Assembly (NCBI GenBank): GCA_027310725.1
Contig: DAIDAG010000047.1
Coordinates: 1-44,983, forward strand
From: Sideroxydans sp.
Lineage (GTDB): Bacteria > Pseudomonadota > Gammaproteobacteria > Burkholderiales > Gallionellaceae
Length of the DNA stretch: 44,983 nt
Direction of reading: 5' to 3'
The notes beneath the pieces were generated by a model. It ran no database searches and was not told the origin of the DNA. It saw only the letters and a program-made list of their open reading frames with translations. This document shows positions 35,958 to 44,983 of the stretch, piece after piece; positions within the stretch are counted from its first letter, which is position 1; each line of letters opens with the position of its first letter. Position numbers and translations under genes: made by a program.

Positions 35958-37657
35958 TGAAGCTCGGCAGATACATCAGCGCGCTGTGGCGCGGCTCAAT
36001 ACGCAGGCAGCTGATCCTGGGCTTTACCCTGGCATCGCTCGCTTTGATGCTCGGCTTTGGATATCTGATACTCGAGCAACAACGCAAGGCCCTGTATCAA
36101 TCCTCCGAAGAGCGCGCATCTTCCCTGGCACATGCGCTTGCGATCAGCGGCACTTCGTGGGCCCTGGCAAACGACCTGGTGGGGTTGCAGGAAATAGTAC
36201 AGGGGTTTGCCAAGACACAGGATCTGCGACGTGCTTACTTTCTGGATACGCACGGAGAAGTGCTGGCTTCAAGCAACCCGGACGAAGTGGGCTTTTTCGT
36301 GACGGACAAGGTAAGCCGCGACATGCTGGCTTCGACTTCAAGAGACCAGTTCATTCTGGTGAACCAAAAAGAACTGATCGTCATCGCTCATCCGGTTATG
36401 GCCGACGGCAGGTTTCTTGGCTGGGTAAGGGTGGAAATGTCGCGGGATACGGTCAATGCGAATCTTGCGACGCTCACCCGGATGTGGATCGAGTTCATCC
36501 TGTTTGCCGTGCTGGCGGTATCCCTGATCGCGTATGTTCTGGGGCGCAGATTGACTCATGGACTGAATCATTTGATGCAGGTTGCCGCCGCGGTGGAACA
36601 CGGCCTGGGAAAAAGGCGTTCGGATATAGGACGGGCAGACGAGATCGGCGTACTGGCACGCCATCTTGACCGCATGCTGGATGCGCTTGAACAGCAAAAG
36701 AAATTGATACATGAAAGCGAGGCCAAGTACCGTTTTCTGGCCGACAACATATCCGACGTGATCTGGATCCTGGACCCGAAAATGAGGCGATGGATATATA
36801 TGAGTCCGTCGATCACCAGACTGCTCGGATATAGCGTCGAAGAGATCATGCAGCTGCCGATGGAGAAGACCCTGACATCCCAATCGGGCGCCGATGTGCA
36901 AGGTTGGTTACGCGAACGCGGTGAATTGTTCCTGAGCGGCAAGGATGGAGAGCATATTTATCTCGATGAGGTGGAGTACTGCCGCCGCGACGGGTCGACA
37001 GTGTGGTGTGAAGTGACGACCCATTTCGCCAAAAACGAAAGCGATGAAATGATCCTGTTGGGGGTGATGCGCAACATCACCGAGCGCAAAAAGGCCGAAG
37101 AGCAGATACGCAACCTGGCTTTCTACGATACCCTGACGCAACTTCCCAATCGGCGCCTGCTGCAGGATCGGTTCAGCCTGGTCATTTCTGCCAGCAAGCG
37201 CAACAATCGCTACGCGGCCGTGATGTTTATCGATTTGGACAATTTCAAGCCGCTCAACGACGAACATGGCCACAATGTGGGTGACATCCTGCTGGTGGAA
37301 GTCGCGCATCGCATTGTCAGCTGCGTGCGCGAGGTCGATACCGTTTCGCGTTTTGGAGGTGACGAATTCGTGGTGATGTTGAGCGAACTGGATACCGACA
37401 AAGATACTTCGATGGCGCAAGCCAGCGTGGTGGCGGAGAAAATACGGCAGTCTCTGGGGGAAGTTTACCGCCTGACGGTGCTGCAGGAGGGTAGGCCCGA
37501 ACCGCGCATCGTCGAGCACCATTGTACCGCCAGCATTGGTGTGGTGCTGTTCAACGATCATGGTGTCACCCAGGAAGACCTGATCAGGCTGGCCGATGCC
37601 GCGATGTACCAAGCCAAAGCGTCAGGCCGCAACAGGGTATATTTCGCCGACATATAG
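35957..37657 (+). CDS. Membrane diguanylate cyclase with HAMP, PAS and GGDEF domains
   Basis: The 566-residue protein has a membrane helix (about 15-38), a periplasmic sensor region (about 40-172), a second helix (about 175-198), a HAMP segment (about 200-250), a PAS/PAC domain (about 253-380) and a C-terminal GGDEF domain. The active site GGDEF is intact at 467-471. The inhibitory I-site REVD lies at 458-461, five residues before it, so product-inhibited c-di-GMP synthesis is expected. No EAL domain is present. The upstream PhnD-like lipoprotein, overlapping by one base, is the likely periplasmic signal partner. The start ATG is fixed by this overlap. Confidence 0.93.
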   Translation: MKLGRYISALWRGSIRRQLILGFTLASLALMLGFGYLILEQQRKALYQSSEERASSLAHALAISGTSWALANDLVGLQEIVQGFAKTQDLRRAYFLDTHGEVLASSNPDEVGFFVTDKVSRDMLASTSRDQFILVNQKELIVIAHPVMADGRFLGWVRVEMSRDTVNANLATLTRMWIEFILFAVLAVSLIAYVLGRRLTHGLNHLMQVAAAVEHGLGKRRSDIGRADEIGVLARHLDRMLDALEQQKKLIHESEAKYRFLADNISDVIWILDPKMRRWIYMSPSITRLLGYSVEEIMQLPMEKTLTSQSGADVQGWLRERGELFLSGKDGEHIYLDEVEYCRRDGSTVWCEVTTHFAKNESDEMILLGVMRNITERKKAEEQIRNLAFYDTLTQLPNRRLLQDRFSLVISASKRNNRYAAVMFIDLDNFKPLNDEHGHNVGDILLVEVAHRIVSCVREVDTVSRFGGDEFVVMLSELDTDKDTSMAQASVVAEKIRQSLGEVYRLTVLQEGRPEPRIVEHHCTASIGVVLFNDHGVTQEDLIRLADAAMYQAKASGRNRVYFADI

Positions 37658-37682
37658 TTGTCATATTTACTGTAGTGCACTG

Positions 37683-37691
37683 TGCTAGAAT
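37683..37691 (+). promoter_or_regulatory. Extended -10 promoter of typA
   Basis: TG-C-TAGAAT forms an extended -10 element (TG at 37683-37684, TAGAAT at 37686-37691), 35 bases before the typA start. No good -35 box is found at the proper spacing, which is common for extended -10 promoters. AGGTAG serves as ribosome binding site. Confidence 0.5.
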
Positions 37692-37725
37692 GCGCCCCCT
37701 TCGAATTCAGTACAGGTAGTACAAC

Positions 37726-39558
<1,833 letters not shown>

Positions 39559-39576
39559 TTTTTGCCTGCACGTGAC

Positions 39577-39604
39577 AACAAGGGACGCTTCGGCGTCCCT
39601 TGTT
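39577..39604 (+). terminator. Rho-independent terminator of typA
   Basis: AACAAGGGACGC (39577-39588), a TTCG loop and GCGTCCCTTGTT (39593-39604) form a twelve-base perfect stem ending in a short T-rich tail (ATTTC). It lies 18 bases after the typA stop. Confidence 0.88.
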
Positions 39605-39653
39605 ATTTCAACTTCATTTATACTCAGTGCTCGTTCAATATCGGGGGAATGCC

Positions 39654-40445
39654 ATGAAAAGATCGCTCTATTTCATTGGTCTCATGTTGGTTGCCGCAAC
39701 AGCTCAAGCCGCCGTTCAGGGAAAGGAAGTCAGCTATGAGGCTGACGGTACCAAGCTCAAGGGCTATGTCGCTTACGACGATGCCGTGAAAGGCAAGCGC
39801 CCCGGCGTGCTCGTAGTGCATGAATGGTGGGGGCTCAACGATTACGCGCGCGAGCGGGCACGCATGCTGGCGAAGCAGGGCTACACCGCACTCGCACTCG
39901 ACATGTACGGCAACGGCAAGATGGCACACCATCCGGACGATGCGCAGAAGTTCTCCAGCGAAGTGAGCCAGAATGAAGTTCTGGCCAGGGCACGCTTTGA
40001 AGCTGCACTTGCACTGCTCAAGCAACAGAAGACGGTGGATGCCGACAACATCGGCGCCATCGGCTATTGTTTCGGAGGATCGGTGGTGCTGAATATGGCG
40101 CGCATTGGCGAGCCGCTCAAGGTGGTGGAGAGTTTCCACGGCGGGCTGAAGACATCGCATCCGGCGGAGCCGGGCGTGGTAAAGGCACGCATCGCCTCGT
40201 TCACGGGCGAGGCCGATCCGTTCATCCCGGCGGAGCAGGTTGCGGCATTTCGCCAGGAGATGGACAAGGCCGGGGTGAACTATCTGGTCGTGACCTATCC
40301 CGGTGTCTTGCATAGCTTCACCAGCCCGGAAGCAGACAAGCTCGGCAAGGAATTCAAGCTGCCCATGGCGTACAACGCCGACGCTGACAAGGACTCCTGG
40401 AGCAAGGGGATGGCGCTGATGGACGAAGCGTTCAAAGCGAAGTAA
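39654..40445 (+). CDS. Exported dienelactone hydrolase family protein
   Basis: The 263-residue precursor has a signal peptide (MKRSLYFIGLMLVAATAQA) and an alpha/beta hydrolase domain of the dienelactone hydrolase type. The triad is visible as Cys139 (GAIGYCFGGSVV), Asp188 (GEADPFIP) and His220 (GVLHSF). The nucleophile is cysteine, as in true dienelactone hydrolases, but the classical enzymes are cytoplasmic while this one is exported. No aromatic degradation genes are nearby, so the substrate is unknown. GGGGGA lies before the ATG at 39654; an upstream in-frame ATG would place extra residues before the signal peptide and is rejected. Confidence 0.88.
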   Translation: MKRSLYFIGLMLVAATAQAAVQGKEVSYEADGTKLKGYVAYDDAVKGKRPGVLVVHEWWGLNDYARERARMLAKQGYTALALDMYGNGKMAHHPDDAQKFSSEVSQNEVLARARFEAALALLKQQKTVDADNIGAIGYCFGGSVVLNMARIGEPLKVVESFHGGLKTSHPAEPGVVKARIASFTGEADPFIPAEQVAAFRQEMDKAGVNYLVVTYPGVLHSFTSPEADKLGKEFKLPMAYNADADKDSWSKGMALMDEAFKAK

Positions 40446-40465
40446 CAGTTGACCGGTATGTATTG

Positions 40466-41755
40466 ATGACCCTGGAGATTTTTCTGATCGTTGGAGTGCT
40501 GGTGCTGCTGGTCGTGTTGCTGGCGATGCAGTTCAAGCAGCCGGCGCGAGCCGCCCGCATGCTGGAGCAGCAGCACAGAGCGATGCTTGGCGATCTGCAT
40601 GACGGTTTGAACAAGCAGGGTGACCGGCTGATCGCAGCGCAAGCAGCCGAATCGGAGCGCTTGCGTGCCGCGGTAGGGGAAGAGTTGCGCGCCACCCGCG
40701 ATGCCGTCAATGCGCTGCAAGCCAAGCAGGACCTGCTCAGGACCGAGATGTTGGCACAGACGCTGGCGAAGCTGGCGGAGCAGGGGCGCGCCGATCAGGA
40801 GCTGATCCAGAATTCCTTCCGCAATGCCACGCAACACCTTGCGACCAGTATCGAGACCTTATCCAAGACGGTGGATGCCCGCCTGGAGCAGATCGGCGGC
40901 AAGGTCAACGAACGCCTGGACGAAGGCTTCAAGAAGACCAACGAGACTTTCGTGAGCGTGATGGCGCGCCTGGCGACCATTGACGAAGCGCAAAAGAAGA
41001 TCGACGGCCTGACCACCAACGTCGTCAGCTTGCAGGAGTTGCTCGGCGACAAGCGTTCGCGCGGTGCGTTCGGCGAGGTGCAGCTGGAAGGCTTGGTGCG
41101 CAACATCCTGTCGCCGCAAGCCTACGAGATGCAATACACCCTGCCCAACGGAAGCCGCGCCGACTGCGTGCTGAAGCTGCCGGAGCCCACGGGCATGGTG
41201 GCGGTCGATTCCAAGTTCCCGCTGGAGAACTATCACCGCATGTTCGATGCGGCAAGTCCCGCCGAAAAGCTGGTCGCGGAAAGGCAATTCAAGGCCGACG
41301 TCAAAAAGCATGTGGAAGATATCGCAAGCAAATACATCATTCCCAATGTCACTTCTGACGGGGCGGTGATGTTCATCCCGGCCGAAGCGGTGTTCGCCGA
41401 GATCCACGCGCATCATTCGGACGTGGTGGATTACGCCATGCAGCGGCGCGTCTGGATCGTGTCGCCGACCACACTGATGGCAGTCCTGAACACCGCGCGG
41501 GCCGTGATGAAGGACGTGGAGACCCGCAAACAAGTCCACATCATCAAAGATGAGTTGGGCAAGTTGGGCAAGGAGTTTGGCCGCTTCGACGAGCGCATGA
41601 AAAAACTGGCGGACCATATCCGTCAGGCACATGAAGACGCGCAGGATGTGCACACCACCAGCCAGAAGATATCGAAACGCTTCATCAGCATCGAGCAGGT
41701 AGAATTGGAACACACGGCATCGTTGCCAAAAGGCATCACCGAAATCGATCGCTAA
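40466..41755 (+). CDS. rmuC: DNA recombination protein RmuC
   Basis: RmuC limits inversions between short repeats and is thought to be a nuclease-like protein. The 429-residue product has an N-terminal membrane helix (LEIFLIVGVLVLLVVLLAM), a long coiled coil (about 25-170), and the RmuC domain with SRGAFGEVQLEGLVRNIL, RADCVLKLPEP and VAVDSKFPLENYHRMF. The last carries a PD-(D/E)xK-like D-x-K signature. ATG 40466 is preferred to an immediately preceding TTG. It begins about 20 bases after the dienelactone hydrolase gene. Confidence 0.93.
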   Translation: MTLEIFLIVGVLVLLVVLLAMQFKQPARAARMLEQQHRAMLGDLHDGLNKQGDRLIAAQAAESERLRAAVGEELRATRDAVNALQAKQDLLRTEMLAQTLAKLAEQGRADQELIQNSFRNATQHLATSIETLSKTVDARLEQIGGKVNERLDEGFKKTNETFVSVMARLATIDEAQKKIDGLTTNVVSLQELLGDKRSRGAFGEVQLEGLVRNILSPQAYEMQYTLPNGSRADCVLKLPEPTGMVAVDSKFPLENYHRMFDAASPAEKLVAERQFKADVKKHVEDIASKYIIPNVTSDGAVMFIPAEAVFAEIHAHHSDVVDYAMQRRVWIVSPTTLMAVLNTARAVMKDVETRKQVHIIKDELGKLGKEFGRFDERMKKLADHIRQAHEDAQDVHTTSQKISKRFISIEQVELEHTASLPKGITEIDR

Positions 41756-41780
41756 TTCAGCATCAGGGAGATCAGCCAGG

Positions 41781-43913
41781 ATGAAAACCTCTCACACATG
41801 GAAATTTTTCCGCGCCGGCGGGTTCGATCAGGTGCAACTGGACAACGGCTCCGATCTGCTCGCCCTGGACCAGCTCGATCAGAAGCTGTGGGTGGCATTG
41901 AGTTGTCCGACGCGGGGAATCGAATTCGATAGTCGCACACTGGACATGATCGATGCGGACGGCGATGGACAGGTGCGCGCAAACGAGGTGCTGGCGGCGA
42001 TCGGCTGGGCCGGTGCGTTATTGAAGAACAGCGATCTGCTGATCGGCGGACGCGATGCGTTATCGCTCTCCGATATCTCGGATGCCAGCGAGGAAGGCAA
42101 GCATATATTGGCGTCTGCGCGGTATATCCTGAAGAGTCTGGGCAAGCCGGATGCAAGCGAGATATCGCTGGGCGAGATGGCGGATATCGAGAAATTCCTG
42201 GCCGGATTGCAGTTCAACGGAGACGGCGTGATCTGCCCGAAACAGGTAGAGGATGCCAGCTTGAGGGCATCGGTCGAAGATATTGCCAGAATTGCGGGGA
42301 CGGTCCCCGACAGGAGCGGCGACAGCGGGATCGATCAGGCGATCACGGACAAATTCTTTGAGGATGCAAAGGCCTATTGGGATTGGAATGTCCAAAGCGA
42401 GACTGACCCGGCTATTCTTCCGCTGGGCAGGGATACGGAGGCCGCCGCCCAGGCGCTGCGCGCGGTTCGGGAAAAGATCGATGATTATTTCATGCGCTGC
42501 CAGATGGCGGCCTTCGATGCCCGCGCAGCCTTGCCTCTGAGTCGCTCAGCCGGGGATTATGAAAAGCTTGCGGGCCAGACACTGTCGGTTCAAAACGTCG
42601 AAGTGGCCGCTTTTCCTTTGGCAACCATCGCACCGGACAAACCGCTGCCCCTGCATGCCGGATTGAATCCCGCGTGGATCGATGAGATCGGGGCGTTGCA
42701 TAAACTTGTGATCAGGCCATTGCTGGGTGATAAAGCGAGTATCACGGCGGGGGAATGGTCCGGGGTGTCCGCAAAATTCGACGCGTTCGACGCATGGCAA
42801 AATGCCAAACCGGTTTTTGCGGTCGGCGAACTCGGCGTCGCGCGTTTGCGCGAAATGCTGTTTAACCGGCATCAAGCCGCGATCGGCGAACTCATCGCGC
42901 AAGACAGGGCGGTTGAGACTGAGATCAAATCCATCCAGTCGGTGGAGCGATTGCTGCGCTACCGTCGCGATCTGCACAGGCTGTCACACAATTTCGTATC
43001 GTTCAGCGAGTTCTATTCGGGAAAATCCAAAGCTGTTTTTCAGGCCGGCACGCTTTACCTGGATGGCCGCAGCTGCGAGTTGTGCATCCGGGTCGAGGAT
43101 GTGAATGCGCATGCCGCTTACGCCAACAGCAGCGGCGTGTGCCTGGCTTACTGCGAACTGGTGCGGAACGGCGGTGCCGAGAAGATGAATATCGCGGCCG
43201 CGTTCACGGCCGGCGATTCGGATTTCCTGATGGTGGGGCGGCACGGTGTTTTCTACGACCGAAAAGGGCGGGATTGGAACGCGACCATCGTGCGCATTAC
43301 CGATCACCCCATCAGCATCCGCCAGGCGTTCTGGTCGCCCTACAAGAAGGCATCCAAGATCATCAGCGAGCAGATACAGAAGTTTGCCGCTTCCAAAGCG
43401 AACGCGGTACAGGAAAAAATGGTCAAGGCAGTGGTGGAAAGCGGGGGCAGCGCCGTTGTTGCAGCGCCAAACATGCCGCCCAAACCCCCGTTCGATGTTG
43501 CCAAATTTGCCGGTATCTTTGCGGCGATAGGATTGGCGATCGGTGCCATCGGCGGAATCATCGCTTCCATCGTCGGCGGGATTTTCAGTCTGAAGCTGTG
43601 GCAAGTGCCCTTGGCATTGGCTGGTCTGATGCTCGCGGTCTCGATCCCCTCCATGGTGCTGGCCTGGTTCAAATTGAAACGCCGCAATCTGGGGCCTATC
43701 CTTGATGCTTGCGGCTGGGCGATCAATGCCAGAGTGCATATCAATATCCCGTTCGGCACTTCGCTTACCGCCTTGCCCAACCTGCCGGCGGGTGCACATC
43801 GCTCCCTGGTCGATCCCTACGCCGAAAAGAAGCCGGTATGGCCTTATGTTCTGGCCGCACTGTTGCTGCTGGGCGCGGTGGCGTGGGCCTGGAAGTCGGG
43901 ATTTTTTTCATGA
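41781..43913 (+). CDS. EF-hand membrane protein of unknown function
   Basis: This 710-residue protein matches no family I can name. It has one canonical EF-hand loop at 58-69 (DADGDGQVRANE: Asp at positions 1, 3 and 5, Glu at position 12), so calcium binding is likely. A second, degenerate loop is seen near 148-159 (QFNGDGVICPKQ). The middle is a long soluble region without signal peptide. Near the C terminus lie a glycine- and isoleucine-rich hydrophobic pair (about 576-630) and a last membrane helix (about 688-705). The N terminus is probably cytoplasmic. AGGGAG and CCAGG precede the ATG. It lies between rmuC and nadE, same strand, with small gaps. Confidence 0.8.
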   Translation: MKTSHTWKFFRAGGFDQVQLDNGSDLLALDQLDQKLWVALSCPTRGIEFDSRTLDMIDADGDGQVRANEVLAAIGWAGALLKNSDLLIGGRDALSLSDISDASEEGKHILASARYILKSLGKPDASEISLGEMADIEKFLAGLQFNGDGVICPKQVEDASLRASVEDIARIAGTVPDRSGDSGIDQAITDKFFEDAKAYWDWNVQSETDPAILPLGRDTEAAAQALRAVREKIDDYFMRCQMAAFDARAALPLSRSAGDYEKLAGQTLSVQNVEVAAFPLATIAPDKPLPLHAGLNPAWIDEIGALHKLVIRPLLGDKASITAGEWSGVSAKFDAFDAWQNAKPVFAVGELGVARLREMLFNRHQAAIGELIAQDRAVETEIKSIQSVERLLRYRRDLHRLSHNFVSFSEFYSGKSKAVFQAGTLYLDGRSCELCIRVEDVNAHAAYANSSGVCLAYCELVRNGGAEKMNIAAAFTAGDSDFLMVGRHGVFYDRKGRDWNATIVRITDHPISIRQAFWSPYKKASKIISEQIQKFAASKANAVQEKMVKAVVESGGSAVVAAPNMPPKPPFDVAKFAGIFAAIGLAIGAIGGIIASIVGGIFSLKLWQVPLALAGLMLAVSIPSMVLAWFKLKRRNLGPILDACGWAINARVHINIPFGTSLTALPNLPAGAHRSLVDPYAEKKPVWPYVLAALLLLGAVAWAWKSGFFS

Positions 43914-43936
43914 TGCTTTATGAATAGAGTGCAAAA

Positions 43937-44983
43937 ATGAAGATCGCAATCGCACAGATCAACTGTACTGTCGGTGACCTGGTTGGAAATGCCGGCAAGA
44001 TCGCCGAGTATGCCAAACGAGCCAAAGCGCAGGGTGCCGCAATTTTACTGACTCCCGAACTCGGTCTGTGCGGCTATCCGCCGGAAGATCTGTTGTTGCG
44101 CGACGGGTTTTATCAAGCTTGTGAGAAGGTCCTGCGCGATCTGGCGCTGCAAGCGCAGGGCATCACGCTGATCGTCGGCCATCCGCACAAGGTCGGGAAA
44201 GATATGTACAACGCTGCCTCGGTACTCAGCGACGGCAAGATCGCCGCAACCTATCACAAGCATTCCTTGCCCAACCACAGTGTATTCGATGAGGAGCGCT
44301 ATTTTGCGAGCGGTGACCAGCCGTGTCTGATCGAGATGGATGGCATCAGGTTTGGCGTCGTCATCTGTGCCGACGTGTGGCACGAGCGGGCGGCGATGAA
44401 CGCAAAGGATGCGGGCGCACAGATGCTGCTGGTATTGAATGCGTCGCCGTATCACTTCGACAAACAGGCGACGCGTTACGACACGGTGCGTGACCGTATA
44501 GCGGAGACCGGCCTGCCGGTGATATATGCCAACATGGTGGGCGGGCAGGACGAACTGGTGTTCGACGGAGGCTCGTTTACGATGGATGCGGACGGGAAGC
44601 TGATTGATCAGTTCGCCGCTTTCGATGAATTGCTGGGCATCGTCGAATTGAAAGACGGAAAGTTGTCGGGGGGAGAACAGCAGGCCGTGCTAAAGGATGA
44701 AGCCAGCATCTACCGCGCCCTGTGCGTCGGCGTGCGGGACTACATCCAAAAGAACCGCTTTCCCGGAGTGTTGCTGGGCTTGTCCGGGGGGATCGATTCG
44801 GCACTGACGATGGCGGTGGCAGTGGATGCGCTGGGTGCGGATAAAGTGCTTGCCGTGATGATGCCGTCGCCTTACACCGCACAGATGAGCATAGACGACT
44901 CGCGCGAGATGGTGAAATTGCTCGGCGTGCGCTATGAAGAGCTGGATATCCTGCCGACCTTTACCGCATTGCAGGAGACTCTT
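43937..44983 (+). CDS. nadE: Glutamine-dependent NAD synthetase, partial (3' end outside window)
   Basis: NadE makes NAD from nicotinic acid adenine dinucleotide using ammonia released from glutamine. The 349 codons visible contain the N-terminal nitrilase-type glutaminase domain, with the triad Glu41 (TPELGLCG), Lys108 (YHKHSLPN) and Cys144 (GVVICADVWHE). The synthetase domain then begins, with the ATP pyrophosphatase loop LSGGIDS at 282-288. The reading frame runs off the end of the window, so the last 190 or so residues usual for the family are not seen. The frame opens at ATG 43937, 23 bases after the EF-hand gene. Confidence 0.95.
   Translation, partial: MKIAIAQINCTVGDLVGNAGKIAEYAKRAKAQGAAILLTPELGLCGYPPEDLLLRDGFYQACEKVLRDLALQAQGITLIVGHPHKVGKDMYNAASVLSDGKIAATYHKHSLPNHSVFDEERYFASGDQPCLIEMDGIRFGVVICADVWHERAAMNAKDAGAQMLLVLNASPYHFDKQATRYDTVRDRIAETGLPVIYANMVGGQDELVFDGGSFTMDADGKLIDQFAAFDELLGIVELKDGKLSGGEQQAVLKDEASIYRALCVGVRDYIQKNRFPGVLLGLSGGIDSALTMAVAVDALGADKVLAVMMPSPYTAQMSIDDSREMVKLLGVRYEELDILPTFTALQETL

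Overview
The window looks like a chromosomal segment of a denitrifying betaproteobacterium. The order Nitrosomonadales (Gallionellaceae or Sulfuricellaceae type) is my best guess. That guess rests on gene styles only: a DNR-type regulator, cytochrome cd1 nitrite reductase, norCB with norEFQD, a DUF3079 protein, and a map-glnD pair. I see no rRNA, insertion sequence, integrase or CRISPR array, and the genes form long, tightly packed, mostly co-directional operons.

Layout. Positions 1-346 hold a promoter and a tRNA-Pro/Arg/His cluster. Positions 410-2193 hold a DNR-like Crp/Fnr regulator, with a possible 53-codon gene behind it, divergent from a hemerythrin-DUF2249 pair. Positions 2295-3932 (minus) hold a haem-protein-like membrane protein and a cytochrome c'-like protein. 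These are divergent from the nitric oxide reductase operon at 4218-10652: norC, norB, norE, norF, norQ, a membrane polyferredoxin, norD. After a small convergent membrane protein comes the nitrite reductase and haem d1 operon at 11308-19828: nirS, nirM, nirC, nirF, nirDL fusion, nirG, nirH, nirJ, nirN. nirE is not present. Four sites matching TTGAT-N4-ATCAA lie in front of the hemerythrin gene, norC, nirS and nirJ. They fit the ExxSR recognition helix of the regulator encoded here, so the first 20 kb reads as one nitrite-to-nitrous-oxide module with its own NO-responsive switch.

Positions 19829-26833 hold a DUF3079 protein, a double cupin, a TPR-methyltransferase and a very large AsmA-family protein. 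Positions 26903-34721 (minus) hold an orphan TAXI receptor-like protein, a patatin lipoprotein, glnD, map and a DEAD-box RNA helicase with its terminator. Positions 35061-44983 (plus) hold a PhnD-like binding lipoprotein overlapping a diguanylate cyclase gene, typA with promoter and terminator, an exported dienelactone hydrolase, rmuC, a 710-residue EF-hand membrane protein of unknown function, and the first 349 codons of a glutamine-dependent NAD synthetase gene cut by the window end.

Points most worth a second look: the polyferredoxin inside the nor operon, the second DNR-type site in front of nirJ, the disturbed start of nirC, the short gene read in frame just after the dnr stop codon, the missing nirE, and the unrecognised EF-hand membrane protein. 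All calls come from reading the sequence; no database search was possible.
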